Below are positions 35,373 through 44,071 of a stretch of DNA of 64,000 nt, in pieces. The notes under the pieces are model-generated. The model made no database searches. It was given only the letters and a program-made list of their open reading frames with translations, and was not told the DNA's origin. The stretch's first letter is position 1; each line of letters opens with the position of its first letter. The position numbers and the translations under genes are program-made. The stretch lies in the NCBI RefSeq assembly GCF_001679325.1, contig NZ_LZMX01000030.1; one strand, written 5' to 3'. The DNA is from Haemophilus_D parainfluenzae_AD. Its GTDB lineage: Bacteria; Pseudomonadota; Gammaproteobacteria; Enterobacterales; Pasteurellaceae.

Positions 35373-35440
35373 TATTCCAAAAACAAATAGATAATCACTC
35401 CAACTTCACGCCTATTTCCCCACAAATAGGCGTTTTTTTT
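35373..35440 (+). ncRNA. Candidate Fur-regulated small RNA (RyhB/HrrF-like role)
   Basis: No open frame lies between sfsA and tyrS, yet a strong promoter with two Fur boxes is followed ~65 bases later by a strong terminator. That terminator is a nine-pair perfect stem (CGCCTATTT and complement, 35409-35432) with a CCCCAC loop and eight Ts. The predicted transcript of roughly 68 nucleotides has an unstructured 5' part rich in A and C and a terminator with a U tail, as Hfq-dependent RNAs do. Non-typeable H. influenzae has a Fur-regulated small RNA called HrrF. Whether this is its orthologue I cannot verify. The start site is inferred from the -10 position. Confidence 0.68.
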
Positions 35441-35514
35441 CATCTCAATCTTTTCATTTCAGCCATATTCTCTATAATGTAGCCTTTAATATTGAAATAA
35501 CATTAGGAAATAGA

Positions 35515-36702
35515 ATGACTGATATTAATACCGTTCTCGCAGAACTAAAACGCGGTACTGATGAGATTCTTTCTGAAGCAGATTTAATCGAAAAACTGAA
35601 AGAAAATCGCCCACTTAAAATTAAACTTGGTGCAGACCCTACTGCTCCGGATATTCACTTAGGGCATACCGTGGTATTAAACAAACTTCGCCAATTCCAA
35701 CAATTAGGCCACGAAGTCTATTTCTTAATCGGTGATTTTACTGGTATGGTCGGTGACCCATCTGGTAAAAATACTACTCGCCCACCACTTAGCCGTGAAG
35801 ATGTGCTTCGCAATGCGGAAACCTATAAAGAACAAATTTACAAAATTCTAGACCCACAAAAAACAAAAATCGTATTCAATTCTGAATGGTTGGGTAAATT
35901 GGGTACTGAAGGGATGATCCGTTTAGCGAGCAACTACACCGTAGCGCGTATGCTAGAACGTGATGACTTCAAAAAACGTTTTGGTAACAATCAACCTATC
36001 GCGATTCATGAATTTATTTACCCATTATTACAAGGCCATGACTCTGTTGCTTTAGAAGCAGACGTAGAACTTGGTGGTACAGACCAAAAATTCAACTTAC
36101 TTGTTGGTCGTGAATTACAAAAATCAGCCGGTCAGAAACCACAGGTAGCGATTACGCTTCCATTACTTGTTGGTTTAGACGGTGAGAAGAAAATGTCTAA
36201 ATCATTAGGCAACTACATCGGCGTGACAGATGCACCAAGCGATATGTTCGGTAAAATTATGTCGATCTCTGATGAATTAATGTGGGATTGGTACAACTTA
36301 CTTTCTTTCCGTCCACTCACTGAAATTGCGGAATTAAAAGCTGAAGTGGCAAATGGTAAAAACCCACGTGATGTGAAGATTTTATTAGCCAAAGAAATCA
36401 TTGCGCGTTTCCATGATGAAGCGGCTGCAGAGGCAGCTGAGCAAGAATTTATTAACCGTTTCCAAAAAGGTGCAATGCCGGATGAAATGCCTGAATTCAC
36501 CTTTGAAGGCGAAATTGGTTTAGCCACCTTATTAAAAGAAGCGGGACTGGTTCCTTCTACTTCTGAAGCAATTCGCTCAGCGAAACAAGGTGGTGTGAAA
36601 ATCAATGGTGAAAAAGTCGAAGACATGAAAGCCAACGCACCGAAAGGCACGAATGTTTACCAAGTCGGTAAACGTAAGTTCGCCAAAGTCACGGTAAAAT
36701 AA
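35515..36702 (+). CDS. tyrS: Tyrosyl-tRNA synthetase
   Basis: Charges tRNA-Tyr. Class I motifs are DIHLGHTVVLNKL near residue 43-55 and KKMSKSLGNYIG near 224-235. The tyrosine pocket segment HEFIYPLLQGHDSVAL and the GGTDQKFNLLVGRE block are present, and a C-terminal S4-like RNA-binding domain ends KINGEKVEDMK...FAKVTVK. Its 395 residues place it in the shorter TyrS subgroup found in Haemophilus rather than the 424-residue E. coli type. It has its own promoter downstream of the small-RNA terminator and an uptake-signal terminator. Confidence 0.96.
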   Translation: MTDINTVLAELKRGTDEILSEADLIEKLKENRPLKIKLGADPTAPDIHLGHTVVLNKLRQFQQLGHEVYFLIGDFTGMVGDPSGKNTTRPPLSREDVLRNAETYKEQIYKILDPQKTKIVFNSEWLGKLGTEGMIRLASNYTVARMLERDDFKKRFGNNQPIAIHEFIYPLLQGHDSVALEADVELGGTDQKFNLLVGRELQKSAGQKPQVAITLPLLVGLDGEKKMSKSLGNYIGVTDAPSDMFGKIMSISDELMWDWYNLLSFRPLTEIAELKAEVANGKNPRDVKILLAKEIIARFHDEAAAEAAEQEFINRFQKGAMPDEMPEFTFEGEIGLATLLKEAGLVPSTSEAIRSAKQGGVKINGEKVEDMKANAPKGTNVYQVGKRKFAKVTVK

Positions 36703-36718
36703 AACATCACAAAAATCG

Positions 36719-36747
36719 ACCGCACTTATAGCTTCATAAAGTGCGGT
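36719..36747 (+). terminator. tyrS uptake-signal terminator
   Basis: ACCGCACTT and AAGTGCGGT pair around a short loop, followed by TATTTTT. Confidence 0.85.
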
Positions 36748-36772
36748 TATTTTTAACTGTATTTTTGATGAT

Positions 36773-37354
36773 ATGCCTAAAATTGTTCTTATCAGACATG
36801 CAACACCATTAGTGGATAGTAGTAAATGCGACTCAACTGTTGCTCAAAACCGTTTAATTAATTATAACCAAACCGAACATTTGGCATTGGATGAATTAAG
36901 TTCATTTAAACAAAGCTCGGTATATCAAGACATTTTATTAATTGAAAAAGTCTTTGTTTCTCCTCTAATTAGGGCACAAAAAACGGCAGAAGCATTATTT
37001 CCAAATAACGAACGAATTACACTGGAAGATTTAAAGGAATTTGATCTAAAAATAATAAATATTCCAAAAATAAAGCTAACGCTTAATTTATGGTTTATTC
37101 TTTCTAGGATATTGTGGTTGCTAGGATTAAATAAAACGCAAAATAGCATTCACAAAGAAAAAAAACGCGTTGAAAAATTAATACCAACTTTGCTACAACA
37201 AGATTGCTGTATTGTAGGGCATGGTTTTATTCAGCATGAAATAAAAAAATATTTGAGAAAGTATCATTTCGTAAAATCATTTCATGAAAAAAATGGGTGT
37301 TTTTGTGTAGAAATTTTTCAAAATCCTACATATAAACAGAATTCAAGTTTATAA
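36773..37354 (+). CDS. Histidine-phosphatase-like protein
   Basis: A 193-residue protein with the catalytic-type IRHATPL at residues 6-12 (RHA rather than RHG), VSPLIRAQKTAEAL near 62-75 and a second histidine in VGHGFIQHEI near 143. These are the key positions of the histidine phosphatase superfamily. The middle segment (IPKIKLTLNLWFILSRILWLLGL) is unusually hydrophobic and could contact a membrane. Base composition is visibly richer in A and T than the neighbours and no uptake signal lies inside, which hints at acquisition. It starts 25 bases after the tyrS terminator and ends 18 bases before the fructokinase gene, possibly co-transcribed with it. Substrate unknown. Confidence 0.7.
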   Translation: MPKIVLIRHATPLVDSSKCDSTVAQNRLINYNQTEHLALDELSSFKQSSVYQDILLIEKVFVSPLIRAQKTAEALFPNNERITLEDLKEFDLKIINIPKIKLTLNLWFILSRILWLLGLNKTQNSIHKEKKRVEKLIPTLLQQDCCIVGHGFIQHEIKKYLRKYHFVKSFHEKNGCFCVEIFQNPTYKQNSSL

Positions 37355-37372
37355 ATCTGATAACGGGAGAGC

Positions 37373-38302
37373 ATGATGAATCAAAAAATTTGGGTACTGG
37401 GTGATGCGGTTGTCGATCTTATTCCTGACGGTGAAAATCATTATTTACGTTGTGCCGGTGGTGCCCCTGCAAATGTGGCCGTTGGTGTCGCACGATTAGG
37501 CAGTCTTAGTGCCTTTATTGGTCGCGTAGGTAATGATCCGCTTGGCCAATTTATGCAAGATACCTTAAATGCGGAAAATGTGAATACACAACATATGATT
37601 TTAGATCCGCAACATCGTACCTCTACGGTTGTGGTTGGTTTAGATAATGGCGAACGCAGCTTTACCTTTATGGTAAACCCAAGTGCAGATCAATTCTTAC
37701 AAGCCAGCGATTTACCGCCTTTCCAACAAGGTGAATGGCTACATTGCTGCTCTATCGCGCTAATCAATAATCCATCTCGCGAAGCGACTTTCGAAGCCAT
37801 TCGTCGCATTAAAACTGCTGGCGGTTTCTTCTCTTTTGACCCCAATTTACGTGAGTCACTTTGGTCTAGCCTAGAAGAAATGAAAACCGTGGTCATGGAA
37901 GCCGTTGCATTGGCTGACGTATTGAAATTTTCTGAAGAAGAATTAACGCTTTTAACCAATACTGACAGCCTTGAAAAAGCCTTTGAAAAAGTGACCGCAC
38001 TTTATCCTGAAAAATTGATTATCGTAACTCTAGGTAAAGATGGCGCGCTCTATCACTTAGAAGGTAAGAAAGATGTAGTTGCCGGAAAAGCATTACAACC
38101 AGTTGATACAACAGGTGCAGGCGATGCCTTCGTTGGTGGCCTGCTTGCTGGACTTTCACAGCATCCAAACTGGAAAGAAAATGATGTGCTTGTGCAAATT
38201 ATCCGTCAAGCTAATGCCTGTGGAGCCCTTGCAACAACGGCAAAAGGGGCGATGTCCGCCTTACCAAATCAAACACAATTAGCAGCATTTTTAACGAATT
38301 AG
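37373..38302 (+). CDS. scrK: Fructokinase (PfkB/ribokinase family)
   Basis: Phosphorylates fructose released by the sucrose-6-phosphate hydrolase encoded two genes downstream. The PfkB plan is clear: WVLGDAVVDLIPD near the start, GGAPANVAVGVARLG near residue 28-42, and the catalytic/anion-hole DTTGAGDAFVGGLL near residue 245-258. The sequence FDPNLRESLW is typical of bacterial fructokinases. Length 309. Two adjacent ATGs (37373 and 37376) follow GGGAG; the second has slightly better spacing. The sugar specificity is inferred from the cluster. Confidence 0.88.
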   Translation: MMNQKIWVLGDAVVDLIPDGENHYLRCAGGAPANVAVGVARLGSLSAFIGRVGNDPLGQFMQDTLNAENVNTQHMILDPQHRTSTVVVGLDNGERSFTFMVNPSADQFLQASDLPPFQQGEWLHCCSIALINNPSREATFEAIRRIKTAGGFFSFDPNLRESLWSSLEEMKTVVMEAVALADVLKFSEEELTLLTNTDSLEKAFEKVTALYPEKLIIVTLGKDGALYHLEGKKDVVAGKALQPVDTTGAGDAFVGGLLAGLSQHPNWKENDVLVQIIRQANACGALATTAKGAMSALPNQTQLAAFLTN

Positions 38303-38308
38303 CGTGCA

Positions 38309-38330
38309 AAGGTGCAAATAACTGCACCTT
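38309..38330 (+). terminator. Hairpin after fructokinase gene
   Basis: AAGGTGCA and TGCACCTT pair over six bases. There is no proper T tract, so it may be an attenuator or a processing hairpin within the operon. Confidence 0.4.
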
Positions 38331-38360
38331 CTATTTATGAAGATAATTTAGGAGATATTT

Positions 38361-38972
38361 ATGAAACTTTGGTATTCCAACTCTAGCCCTTATGCAAGAA
38401 AAGCCCGTGCTGTAGTGCAATATCATCAATTGCAAGATCATGTTGAATTACTCCTCGCAACCAGTGGCTTAGATAAGAACTCACCACATAACCTAGACAA
38501 TCCTCTTGGACGTTTACCGGCATTACAACGAGAAAATGGCGAATGGCTTTATAATAGTTCACTTATAGCAGAATATCTCGATCACCTCGGTACGCAACCT
38601 TCACTTTATGGAAACAGCGAGACACGGTGGGAAATTCTCCGTTTACATTATTTAGCAGATGGTATTTTAGAGAATGAAATATCCGTAGCACCTGAAAAAT
38701 GCCTTCGTCCACAAGAGCAATGGTGGCTTGAACGTCATCAGCAAATTTTTGATCGCACTGAGCGAAGCTTAATTGAACTAAAAAAAGCCATTGATAGTTT
38801 TGGTGAAGAATTAAATATCGGCACATTGAATGCCGTGTGTGCAATTGATTTTCTATTATTTCGCGATGCTTGGACTCATGCGTCACAACATGAAACCATC
38901 AAATCATTAAAAACATGGGCTGAAGCAATGAATCAACGCTATGATTGCTTAAAAAATACCTTACCAAAATAA
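38361..38972 (+). CDS. Glutathione S-transferase family protein
   Basis: A 203-residue soluble protein with a thioredoxin-like N-terminal domain and a helical C-terminal domain. KLWYSNSSPYARKARAVVQYH (serine in the active-site region), the cis-proline motif GRLPAL at residues ~51-56 and NSSLIAEYLDHLG, which binds the gamma-glutamyl group, all fit. Resembles the YibF/GstB group. The C-terminal motif NAVCAIDFLLFRD is the N-capping box of GSTs. The substrate is unknown. Its place between scrK and scrB is odd for a sucrose cluster, and the gap to scrB is only nine bases. Confidence 0.85.
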   Translation: MKLWYSNSSPYARKARAVVQYHQLQDHVELLLATSGLDKNSPHNLDNPLGRLPALQRENGEWLYNSSLIAEYLDHLGTQPSLYGNSETRWEILRLHYLADGILENEISVAPEKCLRPQEQWWLERHQQIFDRTERSLIELKKAIDSFGEELNIGTLNAVCAIDFLLFRDAWTHASQHETIKSLKTWAEAMNQRYDCLKNTLPK

Positions 38973-38981
38973 GATTGAATT

Positions 38982-40436
38982 ATGATTATTTTCAATAATG
39001 GCAAATACAAAAGCATTCTAGCCGCAGAAAAAGGCGAGCTCGCAGAAATTGCTGAAACCGTGCAAAAAGACAAAGATTTTCGACCGCACTATCATATTGC
39101 CCCACCAACTGGCTTAATGAATGATCCGAATGGTTTGATCTTTGATGGTGAAAAGTATCATCTGTTCTACCAATGGTTTCCATTCAATGCAATTCACGGG
39201 ATGAAACATTGGAAGCATTTAATCACGAAAGATTTCCAACATTATCAATCAGCAGATGATCTGATTCCTTGCGAGCTTTTTGAGTCTCACGGCTGTTATT
39301 CGGGTGGTGCTTTAAAAGTCGGTGATAAATTGGCTATGTTCTATACCGGCAATACTCGTCGTTCAAGTGATAATCAACGCGTACCTTATCAAAATTTAGC
39401 AATTTTCAATCTTAACGGGAAATTGCTTAGCAAACGCCCCTTAATTGAAAATTCGCCTGAAGGCTATACAGAGCATGTCCGCGATCCTAAACCGTATTTT
39501 ACTGAAGACGGTAAAATCCGTTTTATCTGCGGCGCACAGCGAGAAAATCTCAAAGGAACAGCCATTATTTTTGAAATGGATAATCTTGAAGATGTACCTC
39601 GTTTATTAGGCGAGCTTTCCTTACCTGCTTTTGATAATAAAAACGTGTTTATGTGGGAATGCCCTGACCTATTGAAGCTGGGTGATAAAGATGTCTTTAT
39701 TTGGTCGCCACAAGGTAAAGATCGAGAAGCGCATCAATTCCAAAATAATTATCATGCGACTTATGCTGTGGGTAAATTAACAGATTTAACCTTTGAAGCA
39801 GAATATATTAGCGAATTAGATCAGGGCTTTGATTTCTATGCCCCACAAACCTTCGGCGGTTTGGATAATAAAACTCATGCGGTGCTTTTCGGTTGGATTG
39901 GTTTACCAGATTTAACTTACCCAACAGACAAATTTAAGTGGCATTCTACTTTAACCTTGCCAAGAGAATTGCGCTTAGAAGGGACAAAAATTTATCAACG
40001 TCCGATCGCTAAAATATACGAAAATCTGACCGCACTTTCAGTACTTCATCTTGATGAAAAAGCGGATATTGCTAATTTAGATCGTGCGTATATTAAATTT
40101 GAGGCAAATAACCAAGCCTTTGACTTAACCTTCTTCCAAAATGAAAAAGGACTGTCACTTCGTCTATATTACGAAAATGGCTTGGTTTGCTTAGATCGCA
40201 GTCAAACCGAACAAACGGAATTAATGGAGAAATTCGATACGAAACGTTTCTGCGAAATTGAAAATCTGCAGACTATTGAAATCTTCTTTGATCGCTCAAT
40301 TATTGAAATTTTCTTTAATCACGGTGAAAAAGCCATGACATCAAGATTTTTCATTGAGAATAGAAAAAATACAATAACTAGCAATCGTCCATTAGATTTA
40401 ATGATCGGTTATTTACCGGCTATTCAATATATTTAA
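38982..40436 (+). CDS. scrB: Sucrose-6-phosphate hydrolase / beta-fructofuranosidase (GH32)
   Basis: Cytoplasmic glycosidase that splits sucrose-6-phosphate (or sucrose) to glucose-6-phosphate (or glucose) and fructose. The GH32 nucleophile is in GLMNDPNGLIF near residue 42-52, the transition-state aspartate in VRDPKPYF near 165-172, and the acid/base glutamate in MWECPDLL near 223-230. A C-terminal beta-sandwich follows (FFDRSIIEIFFNHGEKAMTSRFF). Length 484, no signal peptide. Fructokinase lies two genes upstream. No PTS sucrose permease is in the window, so I cannot tell whether the substrate is phosphorylated. An uptake signal lies near the 5' end. Confidence 0.92.
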   Translation: MIIFNNGKYKSILAAEKGELAEIAETVQKDKDFRPHYHIAPPTGLMNDPNGLIFDGEKYHLFYQWFPFNAIHGMKHWKHLITKDFQHYQSADDLIPCELFESHGCYSGGALKVGDKLAMFYTGNTRRSSDNQRVPYQNLAIFNLNGKLLSKRPLIENSPEGYTEHVRDPKPYFTEDGKIRFICGAQRENLKGTAIIFEMDNLEDVPRLLGELSLPAFDNKNVFMWECPDLLKLGDKDVFIWSPQGKDREAHQFQNNYHATYAVGKLTDLTFEAEYISELDQGFDFYAPQTFGGLDNKTHAVLFGWIGLPDLTYPTDKFKWHSTLTLPRELRLEGTKIYQRPIAKIYENLTALSVLHLDEKADIANLDRAYIKFEANNQAFDLTFFQNEKGLSLRLYYENGLVCLDRSQTEQTELMEKFDTKRFCEIENLQTIEIFFDRSIIEIFFNHGEKAMTSRFFIENRKNTITSNRPLDLMIGYLPAIQYI

Positions 40437-40445
40437 AAGGTTTTT

Positions 40446-41063
40446 ATGCAACAAACTCATTTCAATTTATATAAGATGAGCAAAAATGTCCTTTTTGCTT
40501 TAACAGCTTTTTCGTTAGTCGCCTGTATGACGGCACCAAGTGAACCAGCAAAAAATACTGAACATTGGGCTACTCTAATCAGCGAACAGGAAAATTTATA
40601 TCAGATTGATGATAAATTTTACCGTAGTGAGCAATTAGAAGCCCAATCTGAAGCGTTATTAAATAAATTGAATATTCACACTATTGTGAATTTACGCTTT
40701 TTTGACCGTAATGATGATAAACAAGCATTTGGTCATACTAAGATCAATTTGATTAATACCCCATTACTTACTTGGTCAATCAGCCCAGATGAAGTAGCTG
40801 ATATTTTGTGGCAAATTAAACAACATCAAAAAAATGGTGCGGTTTTAGTACATTGTTATCATGGAGCTGACAGAACAGGCTTAATTGTTGCAAGCTACCG
40901 TGTGATTTATCAACATTGGGATCTCAATGAAGCCAAACGTGAAATGCAACAAGGTCCTTACGGCTATCATTCTGTTTGGAAAAATATTGATAATTTCTTC
41001 ACGCAAGAAAATATGGCTAAGATCAAAGCCGAATTAGATAAACGTTCTAACACAACAAAATAG
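40446..41063 (+). CDS. Dual-specificity phosphatase-like lipoprotein
   Basis: An envelope lipoprotein with the cysteine-phosphatase loop HCYHGADRTG (C-x5-R) near residue 136-145 and WPD-equivalent region around FFDRNDD. A lipobox LVAC follows a hydrophobic core, so mature protein is probably membrane-anchored facing the periplasm. The better start may be the internal ATG at 40476 (MSKNVLFALT), which gives a normal-length signal peptide; the longer form begins at 40446. It resembles tyrosine/dual-specificity phosphatases of the SiaP/DSPc group. The substrate is unknown. It starts ten bases after scrB, so it likely shares the transcript. Confidence 0.8.
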   Translation: MQQTHFNLYKMSKNVLFALTAFSLVACMTAPSEPAKNTEHWATLISEQENLYQIDDKFYRSEQLEAQSEALLNKLNIHTIVNLRFFDRNDDKQAFGHTKINLINTPLLTWSISPDEVADILWQIKQHQKNGAVLVHCYHGADRTGLIVASYRVIYQHWDLNEAKREMQQGPYGYHSVWKNIDNFFTQENMAKIKAELDKRSNTTK

Positions 41064-41075
41064 AGAACATGAATG

Positions 41076-41103
41076 AAAGTGCGGTTAAAATTAACCGCAC
41101 TTT
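41076..41103 (+). terminator. Uptake-signal terminator after the phosphatase gene
   Basis: AAAGTGCGGTTAA and TTAACCGCACTTT form a near-continuous dyad, followed by TATTT. It argues against a protein start at 41069 for the next gene. Confidence 0.8.
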
Positions 41104-41134
41104 TATTTCCCACTACGCTCTTTTATTAAAATTA

Positions 41135-42313
41135 ATGACTATGTTTGTTCAACAACAAAACTCAACACCATCTAATCTTGTGGCTTTCAATTTTCTATTG
41201 ATTGCCTTTTTAACGGGAATTGCATCTGCGTTTCAAACGCCGACCTTAAGTTTGTATCTCTCTCAAGAGATTCAAGTTTCACCTTTTTTTGTGGGCTTAT
41301 TCTACTCAGTGAATGCCATTATTGGCATTATCTTGAGCCAAATTCTGGCGAAATATTCTGATAAGCAAGATGATCGTCGCAAAGTGATGATTGTATGCTG
41401 CTTAATTGCCGTGCTTGGCTGTCTGATTTTTGCTTATAGCCGAAATTATTATGTGTTAATTATTATCGGCACAACGCTATTAGGGCTAGGTTCATCCGCT
41501 AATCCGCAATCTTTTGCTTTAGCGCGAGAATATGCTGAAAGTAGTCATCGTGAAGCGGTGATGTTCACCACAATTATGCGAACTCAAATCTCATTGGCTT
41601 GGATTGTTGGGCCACCACTTTCTTTTTTCATTGCGTTAAACTGGGGCTTTGATTACATGTATTTGGTGGCAGGTTCTGCCTTTTTACTGTGTGCAGGCGT
41701 CAGCAAATTATTGCCGAAAATTCCTCGTCAAAGTGCGGTTAAAAATCAAGAGATTTTAGACAATACGCCACCAAGAAAAAGTGTGATTTACTTGTTCATC
41801 GCTAATCTATTGCTTTGGACCTGTAACAGCATGTATCTCATTAATATGCCATTATTTGTAATTAATGAATTACATTTAGACAAAGAATTGGCGGGAACAT
41901 TAATGGGAACGGCTGCAGGATTGGAAATTCCTGTGATGATATTAGCGGGCTATCTCACCAAATATTTTAGTAAAAAGCGCTTGATTGTGATTGCTTTAGT
42001 TTCAGGGCTCGCTTTCTATTCAAGCTTATTATTCGCTGAGCAAACTTGGCAGCTTATCGGATTACAAATACTTAATGCGATTTTTATCGGTATTACAGCC
42101 ACGATTGGGATGGTGTATTTCCAAGACTTAATGCCGACTAAAATGGGCACAGCCACTACGCTATTCAGTAATGCGGCAAAAAGTAGCTGGATTATCGGAG
42201 GACCGATCGCCGGTATTATTGCGGAAATCTGGCATTACAATTCTGTTTTTTATGTCGCAGTGGCGTTAATTTTTATCAGCGTAGGCTGTATGTGGAAAGT
42301 TAAATCAGTTTAG
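41135..42313 (+). CDS. SetA/SotA-like sugar efflux MFS transporter
   Basis: An inner-membrane MFS protein with about 12 helices resembling the SET sugar-efflux family, which relieves sugar-phosphate stress in E. coli. Features are ASAFQTPTLSLYLSQEIQVSPFFVGLFYSVNAI in helix 1-2, KYSDKQDDRRKVMI (motif A between helices 2 and 3) and SWIIGGPIAGIIAEIW near the end. I start at ATG 41135; ATG 41141 is equally plausible. An in-frame ATG at 41069 would place a terminator hairpin inside the gene. It lies downstream of the sucrose genes on the same strand. Substrate inferred only. Confidence 0.8.
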   Translation: MTMFVQQQNSTPSNLVAFNFLLIAFLTGIASAFQTPTLSLYLSQEIQVSPFFVGLFYSVNAIIGIILSQILAKYSDKQDDRRKVMIVCCLIAVLGCLIFAYSRNYYVLIIIGTTLLGLGSSANPQSFALAREYAESSHREAVMFTTIMRTQISLAWIVGPPLSFFIALNWGFDYMYLVAGSAFLLCAGVSKLLPKIPRQSAVKNQEILDNTPPRKSVIYLFIANLLLWTCNSMYLINMPLFVINELHLDKELAGTLMGTAAGLEIPVMILAGYLTKYFSKKRLIVIALVSGLAFYSSLLFAEQTWQLIGLQILNAIFIGITATIGMVYFQDLMPTKMGTATTLFSNAAKSSWIIGGPIAGIIAEIWHYNSVFYVAVALIFISVGCMWKVKSV

Positions 42314-42322
42314 TAAAAATAA

Positions 42323-42352
42323 AAAAGAGCGGTCAATTTTGACCGCTCTTTT
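42323..42352. terminator. Bidirectional terminator between transporter and pgi
   Basis: AAAAGAGCGGTC and exact complement with an AATTTT loop. Both arms carry GAGCGGT, a one-base variant of the uptake signal, changed on both sides. Confidence 0.9.
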
Positions 42353-42365
42353 GTTTTCCATTATC

Positions 42366-44015
42366 TTATCGCCACGCTTTAAATTGATTAATCAATCCAT
42401 TGGTTGAGCTATCATGGCTTGAAACATTCTCTTTGTCTGCCAATTCAAGAAGAATTCGGTTCGCTAGTTGTTTACCTAATTCCACGCCCCATTGGTCAAA
42501 ACTGAAGATATTGAAAATCACACCTTGTGTAAAAATTTTGTGTTCATACATCGCAATTAATGCGCCAAGAACAAATGGTGTAATTTTTTGCACTAAAATA
42601 GAGTTGGTCGGTTTGTTACCGGTAAAGACTTTGAATGGCACAATGTCTTTTACCTCATCCAACGATTTACCCGCTTTCACAAACTCGGCTTCGACTTCTT
42701 CTTTGGTTTTACCGAAAGCAAGTGCTTCAGTTTGTGCAAAGAAGTTTGATAACAATTTGCTGTGGTGATCACCTAATGGATTATGACTTTGCGCAGGTGC
42801 GATAAAGTCACAAGGGATTAACATCGTACCTTGGTGAATCAATTGATAGAATGCATGCTGACCGTTTGTACCTGGTTCCCCCCAAATAATTGGGCCAGTT
42901 TGATAATCACGGATAATATCGCCATTACGATCAACATATTTACCGTTTGATTCCATATTACCTTGTTGGAAATAAGCGGCAAAACGATGTAAATATTGAT
43001 CATACGGTAAAATTGCCTCAGTTTGTGCACCAAGGAAATTGGTATTCCATAAACCGACTAATGCTAATGTAGCAGGAATATTTTTTTCTAATGGCGCGGT
43101 ACGGAAATGTTTATCCATTTCATGCGCACCACTTAATAACGCTTCAAAATTGTCAAAGCCGATTGAAAGTGCGATAGAAAGACCGATTGCAGACCATAAA
43201 GAATAACGGCCACCAACCCAATCCCAGAACTCAAACATGTTGTTTGTATCAATACCAAATTCCGCTATGGCTTTACCATTAGTAGAAAGTGCAGCAAAGT
43301 GTTTTGCTACCGCGCTATTATCTTTCGCTGCTGCTAATAACCAATCACGCGCAGAATTCGCATTAGTCATGGTTTCTTGAGTAGTGAAGGTTTTAGATGC
43401 CACTAAGAAAAGTGTCGTTTCAGGATTCACTTTTTTCAATGTTTCAGCGATATGTGTGCCATCCACGTTTGAAACAAAGTGCATATTCAAGTGATTTTTA
43501 TAAGGACGAAGTGCTTCCGTCACCATGTAAGGGCCTAAGTCTGAACCACCGATACCGATATTCACCACATCAGTAATTGCTTTTCCGGTATAACCTTTCC
43601 ATTCACCTGAAATCACACGATCACAGAACGCGCTCATTTTCGCTAATACTGCATTCACTTCTGGCATCACATCTTTGCCATCTACATAAACAGGCGTATT
43701 TGAACGGTTACGAAGTGCGGTATGTAATACAGCTCGATTTTCTGTACGATTAATTTTCTCCCCCGCAAACATAGCATTAATCGCTTCATCTAATGCAGAC
43801 TCTTTAGCTAATTGACGAAGCAATTTGAGGGTTTCTTGATTAATTTTATTTTTTGAAAAATCCACTAAGATTTGATTTTCAAAAGTTAAAGAATAGTCGT
43901 TAAAACGATTTTCTTCTTGCTTAAACAAATCAGCAATCGTGGTATGAACCAGTTGAGATTGATGAGCTTCAAGCGCTTTCCACGCTTGAGTATTGGTTGG
44001 ATTGATGTTTTTCAT
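42366..44015 (-). CDS. pgi: Glucose-6-phosphate isomerase
   Basis: Interconverts glucose-6-phosphate and fructose-6-phosphate in glycolysis. The SIS fold is evident, with VNIGIGGSDLGPYMVTEAL near residue 150-168, VASKTFTTQETMTNA near 205-219 and the PGI signatures DWVGGRYSLWSAIGLSIAL and NIFSFDQWGVELGKQLANRIL near the end. The catalytic glutamate and histidine regions (QQGNMESNGK, GTNGQHAFYQLIHQG) are intact. Length 549 matches E. coli. It is the last gene of a dnaB-alr-pgi run on the minus strand. Confidence 0.97.
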   Translation of the reverse strand: MKNINPTNTQAWKALEAHQSQLVHTTIADLFKQEENRFNDYSLTFENQILVDFSKNKINQETLKLLRQLAKESALDEAINAMFAGEKINRTENRAVLHTALRNRSNTPVYVDGKDVMPEVNAVLAKMSAFCDRVISGEWKGYTGKAITDVVNIGIGGSDLGPYMVTEALRPYKNHLNMHFVSNVDGTHIAETLKKVNPETTLFLVASKTFTTQETMTNANSARDWLLAAAKDNSAVAKHFAALSTNGKAIAEFGIDTNNMFEFWDWVGGRYSLWSAIGLSIALSIGFDNFEALLSGAHEMDKHFRTAPLEKNIPATLALVGLWNTNFLGAQTEAILPYDQYLHRFAAYFQQGNMESNGKYVDRNGDIIRDYQTGPIIWGEPGTNGQHAFYQLIHQGTMLIPCDFIAPAQSHNPLGDHHSKLLSNFFAQTEALAFGKTKEEVEAEFVKAGKSLDEVKDIVPFKVFTGNKPTNSILVQKITPFVLGALIAMYEHKIFTQGVIFNIFSFDQWGVELGKQLANRILLELADKENVSSHDSSTNGLINQFKAWR

Positions 44016-44071
44016 GAATATTTCCTTTTAAAAATTGAATTCTTTACATTTTTGCTTTCTTGCAACAACAA

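Noticed and set aside
41069..41134. Upstream start of the SET-type exporter
   Set aside because: It would place the uptake-signal terminator inside the coding region and gives a non-conserved, basic N-terminus.
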